From NCBI GenBank assembly GCA_035515475.1, contig DATJBF010000027.1, positions 112,612-176,611 on the forward strand: DNA of 64,000 bases, in the 5' to 3' direction. The DNA is from DATJBF01 sp035515475 (GTDB lineage Bacteria > Verrucomicrobiota > Verrucomicrobiia > Palsa-1439). The notes under the pieces were generated by a model. It did not search any database and was not told the origin of the DNA. It saw only the letters and a list, made by a program, of their open reading frames with translations. A program made the position numbers and the translations under genes. Shown piece by piece: positions 41,808-50,813 of this stretch. Position 1 is the first letter of the stretch, and the number at the start of each line of letters is the position of its first letter.

Positions 41808-42746
41808 ATGAACGCAGTCCCACGAGCACCGGTCGCACTGATCATTTTCAACCGGCCTGACCACGCGGCGCAAGTGTTCGCGCAGATCGCGGCCGCCCGG
41901 TCGCCCCAGTTGTTTGTGATCGCGGACGGCCCGCGCCCGGACGTGCCCGACGACGCCGAGCGTTGCGCGGCGGCGCGGGCGGTCGTGGAGCACGTGGACT
42001 GGGATTGCGACGTGAAGCGCAACTACTCGGACGTCAATCTGGGTTGCGGACTGCGCCCGACGACCGGGTTGGCGTGGGTGTTTCAGCAGGTGGACCGGGC
42101 CATTGTGTTGGAAGACGATTGCGTTCCGGACCTCACGTTCTTCCGTTTCTGTGATGAAGTGCTGGAGAGATATCGGGACGACGAGCGGGTGATGCACGTC
42201 GCGGGAAACAACGGTCTGCAGGGTCGGCGTTACAACGCGGCCAGCTACTTTTTTTCACGTCACAACCTGTGTTCCGGCGGTTGGGCGACGTGGGCCCGGG
42301 CCCGGCGCCATTTTGACATCGAGCTCAAGCAATGGCCGGCGCTGCGGGACACTCCCTGGCTGGAGTACATCGTCGGCGAACCGCGGGGCGCGGCGGTGTG
42401 GCGACGGATCTTTGACGAGGCGCATGCGGCGGGCACGCGAGCGTCGTATTCGGACTATCAATGGACATTTATTTGCTGGATGGAAAACGGGTTGTCGGTG
42501 ATCCCGAACGTGGAGTTGTGCCGCAACATTGGCTTCGGTGAAGGCGCCACGCATACCGTCGGCGCAAGTTCACCCTGGCGCGTGGACCGAACGGAGGCGA
42601 TGCGGTTTCCGCTCGTACACCCGCCGTGCGTGACGCCGGACGCGGAAGCGGATCTCGCAATCAACCAGGTGGTGCTATCGGCCGAGACACCGGGCCATTA
42701 TGGTCTGCGCCAGCGGATTTCCCGGGCGTTGTCCGCGTTCAAGTGA
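41808..42746 (+). CDS. GT2-like glycosyltransferase (LIIFNRP family), second copy
   Basis: 312 residues. PVALIIFNRPDHAAQV, VIADGPRPD, YSDVNLGCGLRPTTG, AIVLEDDCVPDLTFFRF and GFGEGATHT are shared with the twin at 33105, including a conserved acidic metal motif. The two are roughly half identical by eye. It is last before the ABC exporter, 48 bases upstream. Different sugar specificity of the twins is likely but cannot be read from sequence. Confidence 0.84.
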   Translation: MNAVPRAPVALIIFNRPDHAAQVFAQIAAARSPQLFVIADGPRPDVPDDAERCAAARAVVEHVDWDCDVKRNYSDVNLGCGLRPTTGLAWVFQQVDRAIVLEDDCVPDLTFFRFCDEVLERYRDDERVMHVAGNNGLQGRRYNAASYFFSRHNLCSGGWATWARARRHFDIELKQWPALRDTPWLEYIVGEPRGAAVWRRIFDEAHAAGTRASYSDYQWTFICWMENGLSVIPNVELCRNIGFGEGATHTVGASSPWRVDRTEAMRFPLVHPPCVTPDAEADLAINQVVLSAETPGHYGLRQRISRALSAFK

Positions 42747-42794
42747 ATCCTTGAGAACATTCCTACAGGCCGAGGCAAAACTTCTTCAAGAGAG

Positions 42795-43688
42795 ATGAGC
42801 ATGCAAACCAAATCAACCCAACCGACGGTTTCGGTGTTGGAAGACACGTCAGAGCCGCAGCGGGCCGAGGCGCCCTGTCTGGTGATCGGGCCGCGCAAGA
42901 GCTGGCTCGACCTCGACCTGCGGAGCATCTATGTCTATCGGGAGTTGCTGTATTTCCTGGTGTGGCGCGATGTCAAGGTCCGCTACAAGCAGGCGTCGAT
43001 TGGCGCTACCTGGGCGATTTTGCAGCCGGTGCTGACCATGTTGGTGTTTACGATCATCTTTGGCAAGTTCGCCAAGATGCCGTCCGACGGCTTGCCCTAC
43101 CCCATTTTCGCCTACACGGCGTTGTTGCCCTGGAACTACTTCGCGCAGGCCATCAGCCAAAGCGGTTCGAGCGTCGTGCGGAATTCCAACCTCATCAGCA
43201 AGGTTTATTTTCCGCGGCTGATCATGCCGATAGCCTCGACGCTCACGCCGCTGGTGGATTTCGCCATCGCGTTCATCATTTTGGTGGGCATGATGGTCTG
43301 GTACGGGATTACGCCGACCTGGGGCGTGCTGGCCCTGCCGTTGTTTCTGTTGCTGGCGATGCTGACGGCGGTGGCGGTGTGCCTGTTCCTGTCAGCGCTG
43401 AACGTGCAGTACCGCGACGTGGAACACGCGATTCCGTTTCTGGTGCAGTTCTGGATGTACGCCTCGCCGGTGGTCTACTCGGTTCACATCGTGCCGGAGA
43501 AATGGCGGGCACTGTACAGTTTGAACCCGATGGTGGGGGTGATGGAAGGGTTTCGCTGGGCGCTGTTGGGCAGGGTCCACCCCGACTTCGTCGTCATGAT
43601 CGTCAGCGCGGCGGCAGTCGTGCTGCTTCTGTTTGGGGGCTTGATCTACTTCCGGCGAATGGAGCGAACGTTCGCCGACGTCATCTGA
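42795..43688 (+). CDS. ABC-2 type polysaccharide exporter permease (Wzm-like)
   Basis: 297 residues with the cytoplasmic N-terminal motif YRELLYFLVWRDVKVRYKQA, about six membrane segments and the C-terminal YFRRMERTFADVI. It is the intact partner of the ATPase that begins in its stop codon (TGATG overlap at 43686-43690). It exports a lipid-linked polymer across the inner membrane. The paralogue at 4248 differs in a longer N-terminus. A tail fragment of a third copy lies at 45650. Confidence 0.93.
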   Translation: MSMQTKSTQPTVSVLEDTSEPQRAEAPCLVIGPRKSWLDLDLRSIYVYRELLYFLVWRDVKVRYKQASIGATWAILQPVLTMLVFTIIFGKFAKMPSDGLPYPIFAYTALLPWNYFAQAISQSGSSVVRNSNLISKVYFPRLIMPIASTLTPLVDFAIAFIILVGMMVWYGITPTWGVLALPLFLLLAMLTAVAVCLFLSALNVQYRDVEHAIPFLVQFWMYASPVVYSVHIVPEKWRALYSLNPMVGVMEGFRWALLGRVHPDFVVMIVSAAAVVLLLFGGLIYFRRMERTFADVI

Positions 43689-44947
43689 TGAACGACATCG
43701 CCATTCAAGCCGAGGGCCTGTCCAAGTTGTATCGGATTGGCGCCTTGCAGCGCTGCAACACGTTGCGCGATCAGATCGTGCATGGGATCAAAGGGGTCTT
43801 TCAGCGTAAGGCCCAGAGCGACTCAATTTGGGCGCTGAAGGATGTTTCCTTCAACGTGAAGCGCGGCGAGGCGATTGGACTCATCGGACGCAATGGTGCG
43901 GGCAAGAGCACGCTCCTGAAAATCCTTTCGCGCATTACCGAACCTACCTCGGGCCAGGTCAAGATTCGCGGCCGCGTGGGCTCGCTGCTGGAAGTTGGAA
44001 CGGGCTTTCACTCGGAGTTGACGGGACGGGAAAACATCTACATGAGCGGCGCGTTGCTGGGCATGACCAAGCGCGAGACGGATCGCAAGTTTGACGATAT
44101 TGTATCGTTTGCTGAGGTCGGGAAGTTCATCGACACGCCGGTCAAGCGGTATTCCAGTGGCATGTACACCCGGCTGGCGTTTGCCGTCGCGGCGCATCTC
44201 GACACCGAGATCCTGCTGGTGGACGAGGTGTTGGCGGTTGGCGACGCTGCGTTCCAAAAGAAGTGTCTTGGCCAGATGGAAAAAGCGGCCCATAAGCAAG
44301 GCCGCACGGTGGTCTTCGTCAGCCATAACATGGCCGCGATTGAGAACCTGTGCACCAGCGCCCTGTTGCTGGACGATGGGCGCATCGTTCGCCGGGGGGC
44401 GACGCCGCAGGTGATCGGTCACTACCTGGAGACGGTGCTGCCGGCATTGGTGCAGGGGATGCCGTTGAGCGAACGCGTGGATCGCACGGGCACTGGGACG
44501 GTGCAGTTCTCGAGTTTTCACGTCGAGGACGCCCAAGGCAACCGGCTGGCGGCGGTGCGCAGCGGGATGGATGTGGTGTTTGTTTTCGGCTATCAGTGCC
44601 GTGATGGTGAGAAACCCAAAGATGTGGACGTGGGGTTTTCGCTCACCTCTGGCAAGGGTCAGATGTTGTGCGTACTGTACAGTTCTTACCTGGGGCAATA
44701 CTTCAACGGACTCTCCGGGTCCGGCTTCGTTCGCTGTCGGGTGCCGAAATTCCCGTTTCCGCCGGGGCGCTATAGCGTAGGAGCACGGGTGGTCGTCGCG
44801 GGAGAAGAGTCGGACTGGCCACGAAACTGGGTGGCGTTTCTCGATGTGGAGGGCGGTGATTTCTACGGGTCCGGCAGCGGGGGGTTTGGAAGCGCGACGC
44901 CGTATTTGCTCAGCGGAGAGTGGAGCGCGGATGGATCGTGGAAATGA
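43688..44947 (+). CDS. Polysaccharide exporter ATPase (Wzt-like), first copy
   Basis: 419 residues. N-terminal ABC domain: IGRNGAGKST (Walker A), KRYSSGMYTRLAFAVAAHL (signature), ILLVDEVLAVGD (Walker B) and FVSHNMAAIENL (switch His). The C-terminal ~140 residues are a Wzt substrate-recognition domain with an immunoglobulin-like beta sandwich (VQFSSFHVEDAQGNRL to ATPYLLSGEW). It is the energy subunit for the permease just upstream. The C-terminal domain differs strongly from that of the second ATPase, so they probably recognise different polymer ends. The stop overlaps the methyltransferase as ATGA. Confidence 0.94.
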   Translation: MNDIAIQAEGLSKLYRIGALQRCNTLRDQIVHGIKGVFQRKAQSDSIWALKDVSFNVKRGEAIGLIGRNGAGKSTLLKILSRITEPTSGQVKIRGRVGSLLEVGTGFHSELTGRENIYMSGALLGMTKRETDRKFDDIVSFAEVGKFIDTPVKRYSSGMYTRLAFAVAAHLDTEILLVDEVLAVGDAAFQKKCLGQMEKAAHKQGRTVVFVSHNMAAIENLCTSALLLDDGRIVRRGATPQVIGHYLETVLPALVQGMPLSERVDRTGTGTVQFSSFHVEDAQGNRLAAVRSGMDVVFVFGYQCRDGEKPKDVDVGFSLTSGKGQMLCVLYSSYLGQYFNGLSGSGFVRCRVPKFPFPPGRYSVGARVVVAGEESDWPRNWVAFLDVEGGDFYGSGSGGFGSATPYLLSGEWSADGSWK

Positions 44948-45615
44948 GCCTGCACAATGTATCTCGGGCCGCCAGGTGGATGGCTCGCAGCCTCCAGGAG
45001 ACGGCTTGGGAACTCACACCCGCGGCGCGTGAGTTTCGGCGCATTTGGCCGCTGATTGATGGCGTGGAAGGTCTGCTGGTCTCGCCCGGCCAGGAACGGT
45101 GGTTGTTCACGACAGCGCGTTGGCTCCCCGATGGCGCGACGATTGTCGAGATCGGCAGTTTCAAAGGCCGCTCGACGTGCTGCTTGGCGTACGGATGTCG
45201 CGGCTCGAAGAAGCATGTTTTCGCCATCGACACGTTCGCTGGGAACGACTCCGACTTCAAGGAAGGAGTCACGTTCCGCGGGACGGGGTATTTCGACGTT
45301 TTTTGGAGCAACCTGGAGACTCGGGGTCTCTCCTCGTACGTGACGCCGTGGCGGGGCCAGTCGCGGGACGCGGCCAAGGAGTGGATGACGCCCATTGATT
45401 TGCTGTTCATCGACGGATCGCACCAGTACGAGGATGTGCTGGCCGATTTCGAAGACTTTTTCCCTCATGTGAAGCCCGGCGGCATCATCGCCTTCCACGA
45501 CGTTTTGCCCAATTGGCCGGGTCCATCGAGAGTTTGGAACGAGTCGGCTCGTCCTCGCCTCCGCCGACTCGGCTGTTGTGCATCGCTCGCCTATGGGCGA
45601 AAGCCCCAGGCCTGA
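44944..45615 (+). CDS. Class I SAM-dependent methyltransferase (Methyltransf_24 type)
   Basis: 223 residues from an ATG overlapping the ATPase stop. TIVEIGSFKGRSTCCLA is the SAM motif, VFAIDTFAGNDSD follows, and LLFIDGSHQYEDVLADFEDF with GGIIAFHD completes the fold. Such enzymes methylate sugar hydroxyls. Genes of this kind inserted between Wzt-like subunits may cap the non-reducing end, a signal read by the Wzt C-terminal domain in E. coli O8/O9a. That role is inferred here from position only. Confidence 0.86.
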   Translation: MSLHNVSRAARWMARSLQETAWELTPAAREFRRIWPLIDGVEGLLVSPGQERWLFTTARWLPDGATIVEIGSFKGRSTCCLAYGCRGSKKHVFAIDTFAGNDSDFKEGVTFRGTGYFDVFWSNLETRGLSSYVTPWRGQSRDAAKEWMTPIDLLFIDGSHQYEDVLADFEDFFPHVKPGGIIAFHDVLPNWPGPSRVWNESARPRLRRLGCCASLAYGRKPQA

Positions 45616-45649
45616 GCGAGCGCCCTTGTGCGGCGGGTTGACCCGTCTT

Positions 45650-45688
45650 CGACGAACGGAGCGAGCTTTCGCCGACGTCGTCCGATGA
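45650..45688 (+). pseudogene. Remnant of a Wzm-like permease C-terminus
   Basis: In the reading frame of the lost gene this gives RRTERAFADVVR then TGA, matching RRMERTFADVI of the permease at 42795 and RRMERTFADVV of the one at 4248. The DNA aligns with 43657-43688 region of the intact permease with few changes and one single-base gap. As in the intact pair, the stop overlaps the ATG of an ATPase beginning MNDIAIQAE. It shows that the second ATPase once had its own permease here. Confidence 0.7.
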
Positions 45689-46929
45689 ACGATATCGCCA
45701 TCCAGGCCGAACGCCTGTCGAAGTTGTATCGGATTGGGGCGTTGCAGCGCTTCAACACGCTGCGCGATCAGATGATGCATGGGGTCAAAGATCTGTTCCG
45801 TCGGAACGGACGGAGCCGATCCGAAAGCAATACGATCTGGGCACTCAAAGATGTCTCGTTCGAGGTGAAGCGGGGCGAAGTCGTCGGCATTATCGGCCGG
45901 AACGGGGCGGGCAAGAGCACCCTGCTGAAAATCCTTTCGCGCGTTACGGAACCGACCTCCGGGCAGGCGAAGATCTACGGTCGCGTCGGCTCCCTGTTGG
46001 AGGTCGGCACGGGTTTTCATTCCGAGCTGACGGGTCGCGAGAACATCTACATGAACGGCGCGCTGCTGGGGATGACGAAGCGGGAGATCGATGGCCGGTT
46101 CGACGACATCGTGTCGTTCGCGGAGGTGGAGAGGTTCATCGACACGCCCGTGAAGCGGTACTCGAGCGGAATGTACATGCGGCTGGCGTTTGCGGTCGCC
46201 GCGCATTTGCAGACGGAGCTCCTGTTGGTGGACGAGGTGCTGGCCGTCGGCGACGCCGCGTTTCAGAAAAAGTGCCTCGGCAAGATGGGCGAGGCGGCGC
46301 ACCAAGGCCGGACGGTTTTGTTCGTCAGCCATAACATGGGCGCCGTCGAGACCTTGTGTACGTCGGCCATGTGGATCGAGCAGGGAATGATTGTCAGGCG
46401 CGGATCAGCCGACCGGACCGTCAGGGCATACTTGAAGAGTGCGGAGTCCGGGGTCGCCTCACCGCAGCGGCCCTGGGATCGGAGCGGCAGTGGCCAGGCC
46501 CAAATCGCAGCCGTCCGTTTGCTGGACGCGGATGGCAACCCTCGTGACACCTTCAGCATGGGAGAGACGATCGTCGTGGAGTATACGGTGGAGTTTTATC
46601 GTCCGTTCGACGTCATCGAACTCTCGCTGGACATCAGTCGGTCAGACATCGGAATGCAAGTCGTCCACATCTCCAACCAAGATTCGGATTTGGCGCTCGA
46701 AGACGTCCCCCAAGGCACGCGGAGGTTTCGGGTGGAGATTCCCGATTGTCTGCTGTTCCCGAACGCCTACGACATCTCGCTATGGGTTGGCTGTCACGAG
46801 ATGAAGCTCGACTACGTGGAGGACCTGTTGCGGTTCTCCATCGTGCAAAGCGCGGCGGCACGACGCACCACGCCGCTGTATCCCGAACTGGGGGTATACT
46901 ACGTCCCCTCCGTGTGGATGGAGAAGTGA
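45685..46929 (+). CDS. Polysaccharide exporter ATPase (Wzt-like), second copy
   Basis: 414 residues from the ATG at 45685. The frame is open upstream but out of family. The ABC domain is nearly identical to the first copy from MNDIAIQAE through IGRNGAGKST, KRYSSGMYMRLAFAVAAHL and LLLVDEVLAVGD. After about residue 245 the C-terminal domain (AQIAAVRLLDADGNPRDTF to VYYVPSVWM) is of the Wzt_C type but unlike copy one. A permease remnant lies just upstream. It probably pairs with the permease at 42795 or with the lone one at 4248. The stop overlaps the next start as GTGA. Confidence 0.93.
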   Translation: MNDIAIQAERLSKLYRIGALQRFNTLRDQMMHGVKDLFRRNGRSRSESNTIWALKDVSFEVKRGEVVGIIGRNGAGKSTLLKILSRVTEPTSGQAKIYGRVGSLLEVGTGFHSELTGRENIYMNGALLGMTKREIDGRFDDIVSFAEVERFIDTPVKRYSSGMYMRLAFAVAAHLQTELLLVDEVLAVGDAAFQKKCLGKMGEAAHQGRTVLFVSHNMGAVETLCTSAMWIEQGMIVRRGSADRTVRAYLKSAESGVASPQRPWDRSGSGQAQIAAVRLLDADGNPRDTFSMGETIVVEYTVEFYRPFDVIELSLDISRSDIGMQVVHISNQDSDLALEDVPQGTRRFRVEIPDCLLFPNAYDISLWVGCHEMKLDYVEDLLRFSIVQSAAARRTTPLYPELGVYYVPSVWMEK

Positions 46930-47912
46930 CGGTGACAGACGCTCCGAAGATCAGCGTGGTGGTCTGCACCTATAATCGGGCCGCGTTGCTGCGCGACGCG
47001 TTGGAGACGTTGTGTGAGCAAACACTCGCAACAGCGTCGTACGAAGTGCTGGTTGTGGACAATAACTCGGCGGACAACACTCGCGCTGTGGTCGAAGGCT
47101 TTGCGGCACGCCCACTCAACGTTCGGTATGCGCGGGAGACCCGACAGGGCCTGTCCATGGCTCGCAATCGCGGTTGGCAAGAGGCACGGGGCGAGTACGT
47201 CGCTTATATCGACGATGATTGCCGGGCACCAAAGGAATGGCTGGCGTCAGCCGAACACGTGATTTGTCGCCTCCAGCCCGCCGTGTTGTGTGGACCGGTT
47301 TTCCCGTTCTACCAAGGTCAGAAGGCCCGGTGGTATGAGGACCGCTACGCCACGCATCTGCCCTGCACCGAGGCGCGGAGGGTCGATGCCGAGACATGCG
47401 GCTACGTATACGGCGGGAATTGTTTCTTCCGCCGATCCGTGCTCCAAGCGATGGGCGGGTTCGACCCGCGCCTGGGCATGTCGGGCGGCAAACTTGGCTA
47501 CAGCGAGGAAACGGTTCTGGTAAGGCGCATCGCCCAGACCATGCCCGATGAGGTCATGTACTACGACCCTCAACTTCCGGTTTCCCACCTTGTTCGCCCG
47601 GAGAAAATGACGTTGCGCTGGCTGTTGCGGGCGTCGTTTCCCCTGGGCCGGGCCTCATGTTATTGGCAGCCCCAGACAAAGCCGCTGTCCGCCTATGCTG
47701 GACTTGGGTATTACAGGCAAGCCTTGAGTACGATCATGGCCCTGGGCAAGATGTGCATCCGCGGCGTGCTGTTTCGAGAACGGGACCGGTACCCCTACTT
47801 TCAGAATTACATTTACGAGCGCTCCCTGGCACTGGTGTCAGAATTGGGCCGGCACTACGAGCTTCACCAGCAGATCAAGCGCGCTCAGCGGCCGGGACTG
47901 AGAGAATCGTGA
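46926..47912 (+). CDS. Family 2 glycosyltransferase
   Basis: 328 residues from a GTG overlapping the ATPase stop. A second GTG lies two codons on. ISVVVCTYNRAALLRDALE and VLVVDNNSADNTRAVV form the nucleotide site, GLSMARNRGW and YIDDDCRAPKEWL carry the metal motif DDD, and GGNCFFRRSVLQAMGGFD is the acceptor loop. The C-terminal ~80 residues have no clear membrane helix. It probably adds one sugar of the repeat unit. Confidence 0.92.
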   Translation: MTVTDAPKISVVVCTYNRAALLRDALETLCEQTLATASYEVLVVDNNSADNTRAVVEGFAARPLNVRYARETRQGLSMARNRGWQEARGEYVAYIDDDCRAPKEWLASAEHVICRLQPAVLCGPVFPFYQGQKARWYEDRYATHLPCTEARRVDAETCGYVYGGNCFFRRSVLQAMGGFDPRLGMSGGKLGYSEETVLVRRIAQTMPDEVMYYDPQLPVSHLVRPEKMTLRWLLRASFPLGRASCYWQPQTKPLSAYAGLGYYRQALSTIMALGKMCIRGVLFRERDRYPYFQNYIYERSLALVSELGRHYELHQQIKRAQRPGLRES

Positions 47913-47973
47913 AGCCGGCTGGCTGGGCGAGCCAAGCGACGGCCAGCCGTTCACCATCACGGCACGAAGAACC

Positions 47974-48963
47974 ATGAAAACCGGTGCAGGGATTGTCGAG
48001 GCACTAAAGTCTGCCGCAGGCCCGGTAACCAGGAAATCGCGGGGCGTCCGCGACCGTCTGGCGCGGAGTTGGCTCAGGGCGCGGCTGACGAGTCGAGAGG
48101 AATTCATCGGTCAGATCAAGGCTGCTCTTCGAACCGGCCGGCCTTACGCCCTGGGGAAGATCGGCGGCTCGGAACAACACTGGTTGTACTACAACATTCT
48201 CCTCAAGGAACGGACCCGGCCGGACAAGATCGAGCAGTTCGAACAGAAGCTGGACTTTTGCATGGTGAAACAAGCCGGCGTTTTTCCCGGTGACCCGCAG
48301 TTCTGTGTGAAATTCAACGAGTTTTATGTCCGGCACCTGAAGAACCTGGATTGCCTTGGTCTGTTCCTCTACCCGGCCGAGAAGCGGATCGTGCAGCACT
48401 ACGGGCTCGACCACACCCTGGTCCATTTCGTGGACCAGGAGCCAGACAGATCCCGTCCTGACAATGAGGCCAACTGCTATCTGCCCGAGTTCCGGGACAA
48501 GAAGATACTCATCGTGTGCCCATTTGCCTCGCTGCTGAAAGAGCGCGCTCGGAAAGATATTTTTGAACCGGTGTGGTCGAAGACCGGCAAGAAATGGTTC
48601 CATCCCCGCAGCGTGGATGCGCTGGAGTTCCCGTACGGATTCGATCCCGAGACGCACCGACGGTTTCCGACCGCGATTGACTTATTCGATCACATCGCGA
48701 CGGAAATCGCCAAACGAGATTTCGATGTGGCGTTGATAGCTGCCGCCGGCCTGGCCATCCCGATCGCCTCGCAGGTCAAGGGAATGGGCAAAGTGGGGAT
48801 CAGTTTGGGAGGCCATCTGCAGGCTCTGTTTGGTGTCATCGGAAAGCGGTGGCGCGATTGGGCGGATTGGAAGCGGGATTATTTCAACGAATGGTGGATC
48901 GAAATGCCGGCCGCGTATCGTCCGCGCCAGACCGACGTATGTGATCAAGGGGCGTACTGGTAG
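47974..48963 (+). CDS. Unknown protein, tentative GT-D-like glycosyltransferase
   Basis: 329 residues without a family I can name firmly. TGRPYALGKIGGSEQHW (about 55-71) resembles the donor-binding opening of GT-D enzymes such as DUF1792, where an RFGDGE-type motif occurs. KKILIVCPFASLL is a Rossmann-like strand. FDVALIAAAGLAIPIAS and VGISLGGHLQALFGVIGKRW form a conserved-looking C-terminal block. There are no membrane segments or signal. Its place among glycosyltransferases supports a sugar-transfer role, but that is inference. Confidence 0.6.
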   Translation: MKTGAGIVEALKSAAGPVTRKSRGVRDRLARSWLRARLTSREEFIGQIKAALRTGRPYALGKIGGSEQHWLYYNILLKERTRPDKIEQFEQKLDFCMVKQAGVFPGDPQFCVKFNEFYVRHLKNLDCLGLFLYPAEKRIVQHYGLDHTLVHFVDQEPDRSRPDNEANCYLPEFRDKKILIVCPFASLLKERARKDIFEPVWSKTGKKWFHPRSVDALEFPYGFDPETHRRFPTAIDLFDHIATEIAKRDFDVALIAAAGLAIPIASQVKGMGKVGISLGGHLQALFGVIGKRWRDWADWKRDYFNEWWIEMPAAYRPRQTDVCDQGAYW

Positions 48964-48976
48964 GCGGGAGAGGAAG

Positions 48977-49675
48977 TTGATCCAAACGCTGAGAGCCTCG
49001 CTGAGAGATTGGGGCTACCGCCTGATCGGGCCGGTAGGGCACTTCGTCACGAGCGGCTCTGAAGTGGCGCTTACGTTCGACGACGGACCCCATGCGGAAT
49101 ACACCCCACGACTTCTGGCAATTCTCGAACGGCACAACGTCCGCGCGACGTTTTTCATGGTGGGCCAGAAAGCGGCGCAGTATCCCGAGCTTGTCCGGCG
49201 GGTTGCCGAAGCGGGACACGCCGTGACCAACCACTCGTGGGATCATCCGGCTTTCCCGGAGATCAGCGGGCCACAACGCCGCCACCAAATCCGCGCGTGT
49301 GGCGGCGCGCTCGCACCCTACGGCCAGCGTTTTTTCCGTCCGCCTTACGGCAGCGCGAATCTGGCAACGCTTCTGGACGCACTGTTCCTGCGTTATGAAC
49401 TGATCGGGTGGAACCTGGATGTGGATGACTGGGTGGTGCAGGATCCCGGCTGGATGGCCGACCGGCTGATTCATCACTGCCGCCCGGGCAGTATCATTCT
49501 TCTGCACGACGCAGTCATCCCCGCCACGGACGACCGTGATGGGACGAAGATCCATCGGGACCGGGCGGCGATGCTGCAGGCACTGAGCCTGTTCTTGGAC
49601 CAGAAGGGGCGAGATTTCCGGTTTGTGACCATTCCCGAAGTGTTCCGGCTGCGTTGCCCGGTCCATCGGGGGTAG
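48977..49675 (+). CDS. Polysaccharide deacetylase (NodB homology, CE4)
   Basis: 232 residues from a TTG at 48977, which follows GGGAGAGGAAG directly. No ATG or GTG fits between the previous stop and the domain. The frame is open back to 48830 only as a shadow. CE4 motifs are complete: VALTFDDGPHAEYT (catalytic and metal Asp), NHSWDHP (metal His pair), FFRPPYG and ILLHDAV. The enzyme removes N-acetyl groups from a HexNAc in the polymer or its precursor. No signal peptide is seen, so it may act on the cytoplasmic side unless the start is mis-set. Confidence 0.88.
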   Translation: MIQTLRASLRDWGYRLIGPVGHFVTSGSEVALTFDDGPHAEYTPRLLAILERHNVRATFFMVGQKAAQYPELVRRVAEAGHAVTNHSWDHPAFPEISGPQRRHQIRACGGALAPYGQRFFRPPYGSANLATLLDALFLRYELIGWNLDVDDWVVQDPGWMADRLIHHCRPGSIILLHDAVIPATDDRDGTKIHRDRAAMLQALSLFLDQKGRDFRFVTIPEVFRLRCPVHRG

Positions 49676-49730
49676 GATCATCGGTCGTCAATCACGTCGA
49701 ACTTTATCTGTTCCACAAGGCGGATAACTG

Positions 49731-50750
49731 ATGCGCACACCGCGTTTGAGCGAGCTCCCGTTGCCACCGCCAGGCAAATCCGGCTGGCCGTGGACGGAGG
49801 AGTCGCGGCCAGTGCCCGACCGGATGACGGATGGGCGGGAGTGGCCGCGCATCAGCATCGTAACGCCCAGCTACAATCAGGGACGGTTCATTGAAGAGAC
49901 GATTCGTTCCGTATTGTTACAAGGATATCCCAACCTGGAATACCTGGTCATTGACGGGGGCAGCACGGATGGCAGTGTGGAAATCATCCAAAAGTACTCG
50001 CAGTGGTTTACCTATTGGTGCAGCGAAAAAGACCGGGGACAAGCCCATGCCATCAACAAGGGCTTGGACCGGGTGACCGGCCAGATCGGCGCGTACCTGA
50101 ACAGTGACGACTATTATCTGCCCAACGCGCTCGCCCACGTCGGCCGAACGTACCGCCGTTTCGAGTTTGACGTGTTTGTGGGCCGGCGATGGCGGGGAAG
50201 CTACTTCAAGAAAAACAACCGGCGTAATGCGATTCGGCCCTTCGCCACTCCGTTTGTCGCACAAGACGACCAGATGCGCTTTGAAACGCCGCAAGAATGC
50301 GTCTTTTGGAACCAACAACGCTCCCATCGACTGCGCTTCGACGAGTCCTTCCATTTCTGCATGGACGTGTGGTGGTTTGCGCGCATTTTTTCCGGCGCGT
50401 TCGTCGTGCAGAGTTCGCGGCCGATCGGGGTTTTTCGATCCCACCAACAGTCCAAGTCCGCCACGATGCACGATGTTTCGGTCGTGGAATGGGACCGGCT
50501 GTGGGACGAGCTGCGTGACTATCTCCGTGCTGTTCCTGCGGATTTTCGTGAGACGACCCGGCAGGCCCATCGCCGCACGACTCTCAAAACACTGGTCATG
50601 CAACTCGTTTGCCCCTGGCGCGATTACTACTTTTCGTACCGTCATCCCAGTTATCTGCCAGCAGCTGTCTCCTGCCAGAATGGAGACGAACTGGTGGAGG
50701 ATTGCCTGGCGATCGGACGGGCGAATTCCGTCCAGCCACGCAGCCGCTGA
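49731..50750 (+). CDS. Family 2 glycosyltransferase
   Basis: 339 residues. The core starts ISIVTPSYNQGRFIEETI, then LVIDGGSTDGSVEII, SEKDRGQAHAINKGLD and AYLNSDDYYLP with the DxD metal site at about residue 125. WWFARIFSGAF is in the acceptor part. A Pro-rich N-terminal leader of about 40 residues precedes the fold. It forms a run with five further glycosyltransferases downstream. Confidence 0.92.
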   Translation: MRTPRLSELPLPPPGKSGWPWTEESRPVPDRMTDGREWPRISIVTPSYNQGRFIEETIRSVLLQGYPNLEYLVIDGGSTDGSVEIIQKYSQWFTYWCSEKDRGQAHAINKGLDRVTGQIGAYLNSDDYYLPNALAHVGRTYRRFEFDVFVGRRWRGSYFKKNNRRNAIRPFATPFVAQDDQMRFETPQECVFWNQQRSHRLRFDESFHFCMDVWWFARIFSGAFVVQSSRPIGVFRSHQQSKSATMHDVSVVEWDRLWDELRDYLRAVPADFRETTRQAHRRTTLKTLVMQLVCPWRDYYFSYRHPSYLPAAVSCQNGDELVEDCLAIGRANSVQPRSR

Positions 50751-50813
50751 CCAGAAGGACGCAACCTGCCATCGGTTGAGCGTGCTGAGAACCGGCCGAC
50801 CGGCCGTTATCAA

